A DNA stretch of 64,000 nt from Devosia nanyangense. GTDB lineage: Bacteria > Pseudomonadota > Alphaproteobacteria > Rhizobiales > Devosiaceae. Location: positions 62,001 through 126,000 of the forward strand of contig JACRAF010000061.1 of NCBI GenBank assembly GCA_016213505.1, given 5' to 3'. Shown piece by piece: positions 33,376-41,607 of this stretch. The first letter of the stretch is position 1, and every line of letters starts with the position of its first letter. The notes under the pieces are model-generated. The model worked only from the letters and a program-made list of their open reading frames with translations. It searched no databases and was not told the origin of the DNA. The position numbers and the translations under genes are program-made.

Positions 33376-33782
33376 TGGCGCGCATCCTGGTTGCCGAAGA
33401 CGACGACAATGTTCGGGCCTTCGTGGTCCGCGCCCTCGCCCATATGGGCCACGAGGTGACCGAAGCCGAAGACGGCGGCATCGCCGCCGAACGGCTGGCG
33501 GAAGCCGGCGGGGCGTTCGACCTCTTGCTCTCCGACATCAAGATGCCGGTGATGGACGGCATCGCGCTGGCGCTCAACGCCGCCGCTTCCTACCCCGATC
33601 TCACCATCCTGTTGATGACCGGCTTCGCCGACCAGCGCGAGCGCGCCCACGGGCTCGACGCGCTGATCTACGACGTGGTGCCCAAGCCGTTTTCGCTGCA
33701 GATGCTGCTCGAAAAGGTCGACGACGCGCTGCACCGCCGGCCGCTGGTGCTGCCCTCACTGGCGCGGGCCGCGATGGGCTAG
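33372..33782 (+). CDS. CpdR-like response regulator (receiver only)
   Basis: Single receiver domain of 136 residues: acidic pocket EDDD (9-12), phospho-acceptor Asp55 in LLLSDIKMPVMDG, Thr83 in LMTGFA and Lys105 in VVPKPF. The SDIKMPVMDG and MTGFAD blocks recall CpdR, which in its unphosphorylated state directs ClpXP to CtrA in Caulobacter and rhizobia. The C-terminal tail is longer than usual. The ATG overlaps the preceding stop (ATGA). CpdR function is inferred from similarity and location. Confidence 0.75.
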   Translation: MMARILVAEDDDNVRAFVVRALAHMGHEVTEAEDGGIAAERLAEAGGAFDLLLSDIKMPVMDGIALALNAAASYPDLTILLMTGFADQRERAHGLDALIYDVVPKPFSLQMLLEKVDDALHRRPLVLPSLARAAMG

Positions 33783-33832
33783 GAGCATTTCCAGGGAAGG
33801 TGCGAAGCGGTTTTCCGGTTCGGAAACGCGAC
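33783..33832. repeat. Dispersed rhizobial intergenic repeat
   Basis: The stretch starting GAGCATTTCC and containing GCGAAGCGGTTTTCCGG and CGGAAACGCG is the shape of a common rhizobial intergenic element; it is related to the element at 27292. It fills the gap between the receiver gene and the converging winged-helix gene. Confidence 0.65.
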
Positions 33833-33838
33833 AATCGC

Positions 33839-34936
33839 CTAGACTTCGGCCATGACGATGTCGCACGTCATGTCCGGCTGCATGAACTGGAGAAAAGCGC
33901 GGCCTTCGCGCTCGATGTCGCGGATTTCGCGCTTCAGCAGCGTGCGGAACGGCGTGACGGTGAGCCTCGCCCGGCCCTTGGCGGCCGCGATCGACCAGGT
34001 CGCGGCGACAAAGCCATCGACCAGCACCGAGCGGAACGAGCGGGTGGCGACGAGGCGCGCGGCGCGCTCGTCGCTAAGGATGCGCGTCCGGTCGGCATAG
34101 CCGAGAATGACGTTGTCGAAATCGGGCAGGAAGCGCACCGGCGCGATGGTCGCTTCGTCCGGCCGCGGCGCGTCGGGCAGATCGTGGAGGACGCGGCCGT
34201 CCTCGCCCTCGAAGGCCACCAGCCGGCCGGCGAGCGGGGCGAAGTCTTCGGCCAGCCGCGTCATGCCGCTCCATGCCTGCATGTCGGCAATGCTCGCCGG
34301 GCCGTAGGCGCCCAGGTAGCGCAGGGTCAGGTCCTCGCGCCGAAGCGTCCGCTCGAATGGTGGCGACACCCAGTTCTCGGCGCGAGTCTGGATCGGGGCG
34401 TGGCCGGAGCCCCAGATGCGGGTCGGCGGAATCTGGACCAGGACTTCCTTGACCTGCAGCAGCACCGATTTGGCCAGCGCCTCGCCGTCCGGGAACTGCT
34501 CCTGCAGCGCCTTGCCCAGTGCATTGCCGGTCATCGGCCCGCGGTCGAGCAGCTTTACTCCGGCGCGGTGAACCTTGCGCACATCGTTGTCGCCGAAGCG
34601 GCGCTTGCCGAAGGCGCTCTGCCACATCCGCTCGAGCACCGGCTGCACCAGCGGCCGCAATCCGAGCAGGTCGTCGACGGTGTGGAGGTGAAGCGTCGCC
34701 CGGAGCGAAGTGGCGCGCACCAGCGTGCGGTCGACGATCAGCGCCGTGAGGTCCTCATGGCGGAAGCCACGGAGCCGCGACCACAGCCCCTGATACGGCC
34801 CCTCGCTGACCTGGCCCTGCAGCCCGATGAGGAATTGGGCGGCCTCGACCAGCCCGGTATCGCTGCGCTCGAGCAGCATCTGCCGGGCGAGGGTGGCGCG
34901 GTTGAGGGCGCGGATGGTGAGGATTTCGCGGGTCAT
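33839..34936 (-). CDS. Winged-helix DNA-binding protein (YcaQ/DUF1006 family)
   Basis: Protein of the HTH_42/DUF1006 family, which includes YcaQ (AlkX), a glycosylase that unhooks DNA crosslinks. Conserved blocks are FLIGLQGQVSEGPYQGLWSRL, ATLHLHTVDDL, RYLGAYGPASIADMQAW and RFLPDFDNVILGYADRTR. 365 residues, normal. Whether this copy has glycosylase activity cannot be judged here. Confidence 0.85.
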   Translation of the reverse strand: MTREILTIRALNRATLARQMLLERSDTGLVEAAQFLIGLQGQVSEGPYQGLWSRLRGFRHEDLTALIVDRTLVRATSLRATLHLHTVDDLLGLRPLVQPVLERMWQSAFGKRRFGDNDVRKVHRAGVKLLDRGPMTGNALGKALQEQFPDGEALAKSVLLQVKEVLVQIPPTRIWGSGHAPIQTRAENWVSPPFERTLRREDLTLRYLGAYGPASIADMQAWSGMTRLAEDFAPLAGRLVAFEGEDGRVLHDLPDAPRPDEATIAPVRFLPDFDNVILGYADRTRILSDERAARLVATRSFRSVLVDGFVAATWSIAAAKGRARLTVTPFRTLLKREIRDIEREGRAFLQFMQPDMTCDIVMAEV

Positions 34937-34979
34937 GGCCCACCCTCGCCCGGCCTGCTGTCAGAGCGTGTCAGCAGCG

Positions 34980-35342
34980 TCAGGCGGCGGATTGATCGGC
35001 GGCGCGCATGACGAAGTCGAAGTGGATTTCGTCATAGGGGAAGATCACTAGGTCGTCTTCCGTCTTCTCGAGCAGACCGTTCGAGAGCAATGCCGTCACG
35101 TCCGTATGGACCCCCTTGAAATCGCGTCCGACACGGCGCGCCACCTCGCGGATGCTGAGCGGCCCCGCTCCGGTCATTGCCTGAATGATCGCCATGCGGT
35201 TCGGCGCCAGGATGCGATGAAACAATTCCCAATTGACGAAGTTGATGCGGGGGACGGGATCAGTCTTGCCGCTGCTCAGCAACGCACGAAGGTTCCGCAT
35301 CGACTGCTCATAGGGCACAACGCTAACGACGACCGTACTCAT
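34980..35342 (-). CDS. TumA/HVO_A0114-type DNA-binding antitoxin
   Basis: Winged-helix protein of 120 residues (NRMAIIQAMTGAGPLSIREV, then RDFKGVHTDVTALLSNGLLEKT) of the HVO_A0114 type, which serves as antitoxin and regulator in TumE-like pairs. The first 20 bases overlap the toxin gene. A dyad at 35622-35641 overlapping the toxin start is the likely operator. Toxin-first gene order. Confidence 0.82.
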   Translation of the reverse strand: MSTVVVSVVPYEQSMRNLRALLSSGKTDPVPRINFVNWELFHRILAPNRMAIIQAMTGAGPLSIREVARRVGRDFKGVHTDVTALLSNGLLEKTEDDLVIFPYDEIHFDFVMRAADQSAA

Positions 35343-35622
35343 TTCTCAACCTCGCTACATCTGCCAGGAAATCGGTTATCAGCGTGTCCGCATCGACAAA
35401 CCGGTAGGGCAACTGGCTCTCGCCAACATGCTTATGGTCCCCTTTGCCGGCCTCGTTGTCGTACCGAAGCACGCACACTCCATCGACAACGAAGGCAAAA
35501 CGGTAATTGTAGGAATGCTTGCTCGCGCGGACCGGTGTTGGAACACGCCAGAGAACCATCTGCTGGAACATCTTCTCCGGCGGAAGCTCATCAAGTCGGG
35601 AGAACACGAGCTCTGCGTCCAT
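35323..35622 (-). CDS. TumE-family toxin (DUF6516-like)
   Basis: Putative toxin of 99 residues with the pattern LVLWRVP-like QMVLWRVPTPVRASKHSYNY, RFAFVVDGVCVLRYDNEAGKGDHKHVG and YRFVDADTLITDFLADVAR, typical of DUF6516/TumE toxins paired with HVO_A0114-like antitoxins. Its target is not defined by sequence. It overlaps the antitoxin gene by 20 bases, so expression is tightly coupled. Confidence 0.8.
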   Translation of the reverse strand: MDAELVFSRLDELPPEKMFQQMVLWRVPTPVRASKHSYNYRFAFVVDGVCVLRYDNEAGKGDHKHVGESQLPYRFVDADTLITDFLADVARLRNEYGRR

Positions 35623-35641
35623 GATGTAATCTATTACATCA
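35622..35641. promoter_or_regulatory. TumE/TumA operator candidate
   Basis: TGATGTAAT-CT-ATTACATCA is a perfect inverted repeat with 9-bp arms whose edge touches the toxin start codon. A third half-site TGATGTAA is at 35651-35658. Operator function is inferred from symmetry, the third half-site and the position. Confidence 0.65.
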
Positions 35642-35667
35642 CTCCAGTCATGATGTAAACGCTTCCA

Positions 35668-36924
35668 TCACAACCAGTCGGGCACCGAATCCAGTCCGAT
35701 CAACTCCTCGATGCTCTTGCGCGCCCGGATGACGTGCCATCTGTCCCCGTCGACCAGCACTTCGGGGATCAGCGGCCGGGAATTGTAGGTCGAGGCCATC
35801 ACCGCGCCATAGGCGCCGGCCGACATGATGGCGAGCAGGTCGCCTTCCTTCACCCCCGGCATCTTGCGGCCGAGCGCCAGATAGTCGCCGGTCTCGCACA
35901 CCGGGCCGACGACGTCGGCGGTGATCGGCGGCAGGTTCGAGTGACGCACCGGCTGGATGTCGTGATGCGCCTCGTAGAGCGTCGGGCGGATCAGATCGTT
36001 CATCGCCGCATCGACGATGACGAAGTGCTTGTGGCCCTCCTTCACGTACTCGACGCGGGTGACGAGGATGCCGGCATTGCCCACGATCGCCCGGCCCGGC
36101 TCGAGGATCAGCTCGACCCCGAGACCGCCCAGGTGCTTGCGGATGATCGCGGCGTATTCGGTGGGCAGCGGCGGCGCCGCCTCGTCGTGATGATAGGGAA
36201 TGCCGAGCCCGCCGCCGACATCGACATGGCGGATGCTGTGACCCACCGAGCGCAAATCGCGCACCAGCTCGGCCATCAGCGCGTAGGCATTGTCGAACGG
36301 CCGCATATCGGTGATCTGCGACCCGATATGCATGTCGACGCCCACCGCGTTCACCCCCGGAAGCGCTGCGATCCGGGCATAGACTTCGCGGGCGCGGGTG
36401 AAGGGAATGCCGAACTTGTTCTCCTTCTTGCCGGTCGAGATCTTGGCGTGGGTGCCGGCATCGACATCGGGGTTGATGCGCACCGAGACCGGGGCAACCT
36501 TGCCCATCGACGCCGCGATCTGCGAGAGCCGCTCGAGTTCGGGCTCGCTTTCGAGATTGAAGCACTTGATGCCCAGTTCGAGCCCGCGCCGCATCTCGGC
36601 GACGGTCTTGCCGACGCCCGAGAACACGATCTTGCCCGCCGGAATCCCGGCGGCGATCGCCCGCTCCAGTTCGCCGCCCGATACCACATCGGCGCCAGCG
36701 CCCTCCCCGGCAATCACCTTGAGCACCGCCTGGTTGGAGTTTGCCTTCATCGCATACGCGACGAGCACGTCCATGCCCTCGAATGCCTCGCGCATGACGC
36801 GGACGTGACGGCGCAGCGTCGCCGCCGAATACACATAGAACGGCGTTCCGACCCGATCGGCGAGCGCGGTGATGTCGACGTCCTCGGCATAGAGCGCGCC
36901 ATCGCGATACTGGAAGTGGTGCAC
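35668..36924 (-). CDS. lysA: Diaminopimelate decarboxylase
   Basis: Last step of lysine synthesis: decarboxylates meso-diaminopimelate, PLP dependent. The PLP lysine is Lys60 in VAYAMKANSN; also conserved are VVSGGELERAI, HIGSQI, DVGGGLGI, EPGRAIVGNAG and CETGDYLA. 418 residues. The start is a GTG whose first base touches the stop of the ChaC gene (TAG-GTG), so the genes are joined without a gap. Confidence 0.95.
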   Translation of the reverse strand: MHHFQYRDGALYAEDVDITALADRVGTPFYVYSAATLRRHVRVMREAFEGMDVLVAYAMKANSNQAVLKVIAGEGAGADVVSGGELERAIAAGIPAGKIVFSGVGKTVAEMRRGLELGIKCFNLESEPELERLSQIAASMGKVAPVSVRINPDVDAGTHAKISTGKKENKFGIPFTRAREVYARIAALPGVNAVGVDMHIGSQITDMRPFDNAYALMAELVRDLRSVGHSIRHVDVGGGLGIPYHHDEAAPPLPTEYAAIIRKHLGGLGVELILEPGRAIVGNAGILVTRVEYVKEGHKHFVIVDAAMNDLIRPTLYEAHHDIQPVRHSNLPPITADVVGPVCETGDYLALGRKMPGVKEGDLLAIMSAGAYGAVMASTYNSRPLIPEVLVDGDRWHVIRARKSIEELIGLDSVPDWL

Positions 36925-37638
36925 CTAGTGCTCCCTCGTATGGGCGGCGTCGATGCGATCGGCGACCAGCGCCTGCAGTCGCCACAGATTGCGATCGTGA
37001 ATGCCGAGCTCTTCGAGCTTGCTCACGGTGGAAAACAGGTATTCCGCCATCGAACCGCGGAAGCCGACGGCCCTGGCGAGCACGTCGGCGAGTTCGTGGT
37101 CGCTGAGGTGCGCGATGTAGCGGCCGCTCTTGCGGTTCATGGCGAAGGTCAGCGCCCTGAGCGGTCCGTCCGCAGCGACCAAATCGACCCAGCGCCAGGG
37201 AAAGGCGCTCGGCACCATGCTGACCTCGCGGCGCATCAGCTTGTGCAGCTCGGCCTCGAGCGTCTCCTCCGGCAGCCGGTAGGCGACGCCCCGGCACTGG
37301 CCGCCGCGATCGAGCGCCATCATCAGGCCGGGCGTGTCGCGGCTGCCGCGAAAGCGATAGTCCCAGCCGAGGCAGAAGCGGCGATGCCAGCCGCGCGCCA
37401 GGGCGACCTGGCTTTCGAGGAAGGCCGTCTCCGGCTTCCAGATCAGCGAACCGTAGCCGAACAGCCAGAACGGACCGGCGGGTCGGCTCGCCATGACCTC
37501 GCCGACAATGGCGGCGTAGTCTTCGTCGGTGGAGTTGCGGAAGCCCGGCATCGCCTGCACGCCGGGATCGGCGATCTCCCGGTGCACCCGGCTCACATGA
37601 TGAGCGGTCAACTGCATTTGCCGTGGCGCACGCGGCAT
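36925..37638 (-). CDS. ChaC-like gamma-glutamylcyclotransferase (second copy)
   Basis: Second glutathione-specific cyclotransferase. FWLFGYGSLIWKPETAF, FCLGWDYRFRGSRDTPGLMMALDRGGQCRGVAYRL and RREVSMVPSAFPWRWVDL show the ChaC fold; the catalytic Glu is in MRREV. It is longer (237 residues) than the copy at 27486, with about 45 N-terminal residues before the core. The ATG starts four bases after the argH stop and the gene abuts lysA, so it belongs to the argH-lysA operon. Confidence 0.88.
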   Translation of the reverse strand: MPRAPRQMQLTAHHVSRVHREIADPGVQAMPGFRNSTDEDYAAIVGEVMASRPAGPFWLFGYGSLIWKPETAFLESQVALARGWHRRFCLGWDYRFRGSRDTPGLMMALDRGGQCRGVAYRLPEETLEAELHKLMRREVSMVPSAFPWRWVDLVAADGPLRALTFAMNRKSGRYIAHLSDHELADVLARAVGFRGSMAEYLFSTVSKLEELGIHDRNLWRLQALVADRIDAAHTREH

Positions 37639-37642
37639 GATG

Positions 37643-39094
37643 CTACTCGACGCCGCCGTCGCCATGGCCGTGCCCGCCGAGGCTGACCTTGGGCTTCCGC
37701 GGCTCGACGGTGGTGCCGGTGAGCGCCGACTTCCAGCGCGCCGCCTGGGCGAGCACGTTCTCGGGCGCGGTGCCGCCATAGCTCCGCCGCGACCGCACCG
37801 AGGCCTCGACCGAGAGCACCTTGTGGATGCGGCTGTCGATACGATGATCGATCAGCTTGAAATCCTCGATGGTGAGGCCATCGAGTGGAATGCCCTTCTC
37901 CTCGGCCAGCTTGACGATATGGCCGGTGATCTCGTGCGCGTCGCGGAACGGAATATTGGCCTTGGTCACCAGCCAGTCGGCGACATCGGTGGCAGTCGAA
38001 AAGCCCATCGCGGCGGCGGCCCGCGTCCGTTCGCGGTTGACCGTCAGGTCGCCGACCATGCCGGTCATTGCCGCAAGGCTGAGCGAGAGCGCGTCGAGGG
38101 CGTCGAAGGCGACCTCCTTGTCCTCCTGCATGTCCTTGGAATAGGCCAGCGGCAGGCCCTTCATCACCACCATCAGCGAGGTCAGCGCCCCCAGCACGCG
38201 ACCGACCTTGGCGCGCACCAGCTCGGCGGCGTCGGGGTTGCGCTTTTGCGGCATGATCGACGAGCCGGTGGTGAACTTATCGGAAAGCCGGATGAAATTG
38301 AACTGGGCCGAACTCCAGATCACCAGCTCCTCGGCGAACCGCGAAAGGTGCATCGCCATGATGGCGCCCGCCGCCAGCGTCTCGAGGATGAAGTCGCGAT
38401 CCGACACCGCGTCGAGCGAATTGGCCGTCGGCCGGTCGAAGCCGAGCGCCGTCGCCGTCATCTCCCGATCGATCGGGTACGGCGTGCCGGCGAGGGCCGC
38501 CGAGCCGAGCGGGTTCTCGTTGAGGCGCTTCCGCGCATCGGCGAGCCGCCCGGCGTCGCGCCCGAGCATTTCGACATAGGCGAGGAGGTGATGGCCAAAG
38601 GTCACCGGCTGCGCCGACTGCAAATGGGTGAAGCCCGGCATGATGGTCTCGGCCTCGGCCTCGGCGCGCTCGACGAGCGCCAGCTGCAGCACCTTGATCT
38701 GGGCCAGCAGCGTATCGATGGCGTCGCGCACATAGAGCCGAAAATCGGTCGCTACCTGGTCGTTGCGCGAGCGCGCCGTGTGGAGCCGGCCGGCGGCATC
38801 GCCGATCAGTTCGCGCAGGCGCGATTCCACGTTCATGTGGATGTCTTCGAGCGAACGCGAAAAGTTGAACGCTTGCGATTCGATTTCGGCGAGCACCGCC
38901 TCTAGACCCGAAACGATCGCGTCGCGGTCCTCATGCGTCAGGATGCCCGCCTCGGCGAGCATCCGGGCATGGGCGATTGACCCGGCTATGTCCTGCTTAT
39001 AGAGCCGGTGATCAAAGCCGATCGAGGCGTTGATCTCTTCCATGATGGCGTCGGGGCCGGACGAAAACCGGCCGCCCCACATGCGGTTACTCAT
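37643..39094 (-). CDS. argH: Argininosuccinate lyase
   Basis: Final step of arginine synthesis: splits argininosuccinate to arginine and fumarate. The family signature [12 protein letters not shown] is present, as are [28 protein letters not shown] and a His/Ser catalytic region. 483 residues, normal apart from a His/Gly-rich last segment ([12 protein letters not shown]). It diverges from tlpA with only 23 bases between the starts. Confidence 0.95.
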   Translation of the reverse strand: MSNRMWGGRFSSGPDAIMEEINASIGFDHRLYKQDIAGSIAHARMLAEAGILTHEDRDAIVSGLEAVLAEIESQAFNFSRSLEDIHMNVESRLRELIGDAAGRLHTARSRNDQVATDFRLYVRDAIDTLLAQIKVLQLALVERAEAEAETIMPGFTHLQSAQPVTFGHHLLAYVEMLGRDAGRLADARKRLNENPLGSAALAGTPYPIDREMTATALGFDRPTANSLDAVSDRDFILETLAAGAIMAMHLSRFAEELVIWSSAQFNFIRLSDKFTTGSSIMPQKRNPDAAELVRAKVGRVLGALTSLMVVMKGLPLAYSKDMQEDKEVAFDALDALSLSLAAMTGMVGDLTVNRERTRAAAAMGFSTATDVADWLVTKANIPFRDAHEITGHIVKLAEEKGIPLDGLTIEDFKLIDHRIDSRIHKVLSVEASVRSRRSYGGTAPENVLAQAARWKSALTGTTVEPRKPKVSLGGHGHGDGGVE

Positions 39095-39117
39095 CGCGAA
39101 ATCCTTTGGAGTTCAGA

Positions 39118-39786
39118 GTGTCCGAACCCGCCCAAGAGCGCCCGAGCAAACCGCCCGGATTGACCCCGCGCCGCGTCGTTTACGCGGCCCTGTTCAGCGC
39201 GGCCGTAGCTATAGCGATTACGTTTTGGGTGGGCAATGCCGGGCTTTTGAAGGCCAATGAGTGCAGCCCGCAGCCGCTCGCCGCACAGGTGATCGACGCC
39301 GCCGCGACCGGGCAATTGGCGGCGCTCAACGCCACCGCCACCGGCCGCGGCTATTCGGCGATGGCCTTCACCGATGCCGCCGGCAAGCCCGTGACGCTCA
39401 AGGATTTTGCCGGCAAGACGCTGCTGGTCAATTTCTGGGCCAGCTGGTGCATCCCCTGCCGGGCCGAGATGCCGGGGCTCGACACGCTTGCCGCGGCGCA
39501 GAACTCCGACAGCTTCATGGTCCTGCCGATCAACCTCGACCTCGGGTCCGGCGGGCTCGGCAAGGCAAAGAAGTTCCTCGCCGAGGGCGGCTGGACGAAC
39601 CTGCCCCTCTACGCCGATCCGAGCTTTGAGGCGTTCAAGCAGCTCCAGGTCGCGGCCGTGGCGACGGGGTTGCCGTCGTCGTTGCTGATCGACCGCAAGG
39701 GCTGCGAAATCGGCGTGCTGCAGGGCCCCGCGGTGTGGGATTCGCCCGAGGGCATCAGGGTCATCGAGGCGCTGAAAGCGCTCTGA
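39118..39786 (+). CDS. tlpA: TlpA-like thiol:disulfide oxidoreductase
   Basis: Membrane-anchored periplasmic thioredoxin that reduces targets such as cytochrome oxidase assembly factors. One N-terminal helix (VVYAALFSAAVAIAITFWV) is followed by a TlpA-type thioredoxin fold with active site WCIPC (Cys111, Cys114) and a cis-Pro region TGLPSSLLIDRKG. An extra Cys near residue 49 (NECSPQPLA) is typical. The GTG at 39118 is chosen because GGAG stands six bases before it; a TTG 12 bases upstream is the alternative. Confidence 0.9.
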   Translation: MSEPAQERPSKPPGLTPRRVVYAALFSAAVAIAITFWVGNAGLLKANECSPQPLAAQVIDAAATGQLAALNATATGRGYSAMAFTDAAGKPVTLKDFAGKTLLVNFWASWCIPCRAEMPGLDTLAAAQNSDSFMVLPINLDLGSGGLGKAKKFLAEGGWTNLPLYADPSFEAFKQLQVAAVATGLPSSLLIDRKGCEIGVLQGPAVWDSPEGIRVIEALKAL

Positions 39787-39838
39787 GTCGCCGCTTTTCC
39801 ACTCCGTCAATCATCCACCCTGGCCGATGTGAAACGAC

Positions 39839-40456
39839 CTACGCCGCGTTCGCCGCCTCTTCCCGGCGCGAGGCACTGCGGATGACGCGGCAGGGATTGC
39901 CCGCCGCCAGCACGCCGCCCGGTATGTCGCGGGTGACTACGCTGCCCGCGCCGATCGTCGTGCCGTCGCCGATCGTGACGCCGCCCAGGATGATCGAACC
40001 GGCGCCGATCCAGCAATCCTTGCCGATGGTGATGGGCTTGTTGACGCCGAAGGCGCCGGTGCGCGCGCCGGTCGCCGGATCGCGCGTGACGCGCTCGTCG
40101 GCATCGACCGGATGGCCGGCGGTGAGGAACTGCACCCGCGGCGCCACGGCCGTGCCGTCGCCGATCCGCACGTCGGCGCCGTCGAGGAAGATGCAATCGA
40201 AATTGATGAACACCGCATCGCCCAGATGGATGTGCTTGCCGTATTCCCAGGTGACCGGGGAGACGACGAAGCTCTTGCCGAAGCTGCCGAGCTGGTCGCG
40301 CAGCATCGCGGCGCGCTCCTCGATCGCCGAGCCCGGCGTCGCGTTGAAGACATCGAGCTTTGCGCGCGCCTTCATCTGCATGTCGATGAGATGCCAATCG
40401 GGGCACGCGTAATACTCGCCCGCGCGCATTCTGGTGTAGCCGGTGGTGTCGGTCAT
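39839..40456 (-). CDS. Maltose O-acetyltransferase-like sugar acetyltransferase
   Basis: Left-handed beta-helix acetyltransferase of the LacA/Maa/NodL group, acetylating a sugar with acetyl-CoA. Hexapeptide repeats run through most of the sequence (INFDCIFLDGADVRIGDGTAV, NKPITIGKDCWIGAGSIILGGVTIGDG, TIGAGSVVTRDIPGG), and the maltose-acetyltransferase cap is at the N-terminus (MRAGEYYACPDWHLIDMQM). The catalytic His is in LTAGHPVD. 205 residues. GGGACGAAAG precedes the ATG. A possible LexA box lies upstream at 40504. Confidence 0.9.
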   Translation of the reverse strand: MTDTTGYTRMRAGEYYACPDWHLIDMQMKARAKLDVFNATPGSAIEERAAMLRDQLGSFGKSFVVSPVTWEYGKHIHLGDAVFINFDCIFLDGADVRIGDGTAVAPRVQFLTAGHPVDADERVTRDPATGARTGAFGVNKPITIGKDCWIGAGSIILGGVTIGDGTTIGAGSVVTRDIPGGVLAAGNPCRVIRSASRREEAANAA

Positions 40457-40503
40457 CTTTCGTCCCTCACGAATGAAGGCGCGGCGTTTGACCGAAGACG
40501 GCT

Positions 40504-40518
40504 GAACAGAAACTGAAC
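40504..40518 (-). promoter_or_regulatory. Possible second LexA box
   Basis: GTTC-AGTTTCT-GTTC on the minus strand fits the alphaproteobacterial direct-repeat LexA site, about 48 bases upstream of the acetyltransferase start. No good -35/-10 pair is seen around it, and a match of this length may occur by chance in a window of this size. Confidence 0.3.
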
Positions 40519-40578
40519 AGCGGCTGGCTCCGGCGCGTCGCTGACGACAAGACCGGCGTCCGCTTTGCGCGCGACGCG

Positions 40579-41607
40579 TTAGGCGTCGTCCCCGCCGCCG
40601 TGCTCGCGCACCGGCTGCGACACCTCGACATTGACGTCGAGCTGCGGCGCCGGCGCGCCGGTGAGCTCGAGCGTGCCGGACGGGCCTTCGAGGGTCTTGG
40701 CCTCGCCATGCGGCCGGCCGAAATCGGCGGCCGCGGTTTCCTGCCCGGCGGTGATGATCGAGCGGCGGATTTTTCGCGTGCGGGTGAACAGCTCCTCGAG
40801 CCCCGGCCCGTCGCCGACCCGCACCATGCGCTGCAGCTTGGCCAGATCCTCGAGGAAACGGCCGAGCATTTCGAGCACGGCGTCGCGATTGGTAAGGAAC
40901 ACGTCGCGCCACATCACCGGGTCGCTGGCCGCGATGCGGGTGAAATCGCGAAAACCCGAGGCCGAGAATTTGATCACCTCGGACTGCGTGTCCTGCTCGA
41001 GATCGGCCACCGTGCCCACGATGTTGTAGGCGACGAGGTGCGGAATGTGGCTGGTGATGGCGAGCACCATGTCGTGGTGGGCGGCATCCATGATTTCGAC
41101 ATTGGAACCCAGCGCGCTCCAGAACGCGGTGAGCTTTTCGACCGCGGCGGGGTCGACATCCCTGGCCGGCGTCAGCACGCACCAGCGGTTGATGAAGAGC
41201 TCCGGGAAGCCCGAGGCGGGGCCGGAATGCTCGGTGCCCGCGATCGGGTGGCCCGGAATGAGGCTCACGCCCTTGGGCACGAACGGCGCCATCGCCTTGA
41301 TCACGTGCTGCTTGACCGAACCGACATCGGAAAGGATGGCGCCGGGCGCGAGATAGGGCCCGATCTTTTCCATCACCCCGCCGTAGGACTGCACCGGGAT
41401 GCAGAGGATCACCAAGTCGGCGCCCGCCACCGCCTCGATCGGATCGAGCGTATAGACATCGCCCAGGCCCAGCCCCCGCGCCTCGTCGAGCGTCTCGGCG
41501 CTGCGGGTCGAGATCGCGATGGTTCTGGCCAGCCCCTTGAGCCGTGCCGCGCGGGCGATGGATGAGCCGATGAGGCCGATGCCGATCAGCGCAAGTTTCT
41601 CGAACAT
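40579..41607 (-). CDS. tyrC: Prephenate/arogenate dehydrogenase (tyrosine synthesis)
   Basis: NAD-dependent dehydrogenase on prephenate or arogenate, a late step to tyrosine. The Rossmann motif LIGIGLIGSS is at residues 7-16; the family catalytic His is in GHPIAGTEHSGP, with SDVGSVKQHVI and HDMVLAITSHIPHLVAY. 342 residues, with a C-terminal extension (GRPHGEAKTLEGP onward) that looks disordered. Its start overlaps the hisC stop by one base. Confidence 0.88.
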   Translation of the reverse strand: MFEKLALIGIGLIGSSIARAARLKGLARTIAISTRSAETLDEARGLGLGDVYTLDPIEAVAGADLVILCIPVQSYGGVMEKIGPYLAPGAILSDVGSVKQHVIKAMAPFVPKGVSLIPGHPIAGTEHSGPASGFPELFINRWCVLTPARDVDPAAVEKLTAFWSALGSNVEIMDAAHHDMVLAITSHIPHLVAYNIVGTVADLEQDTQSEVIKFSASGFRDFTRIAASDPVMWRDVFLTNRDAVLEMLGRFLEDLAKLQRMVRVGDGPGLEELFTRTRKIRRSIITAGQETAAADFGRPHGEAKTLEGPSGTLELTGAPAPQLDVNVEVSQPVREHGGGDDA

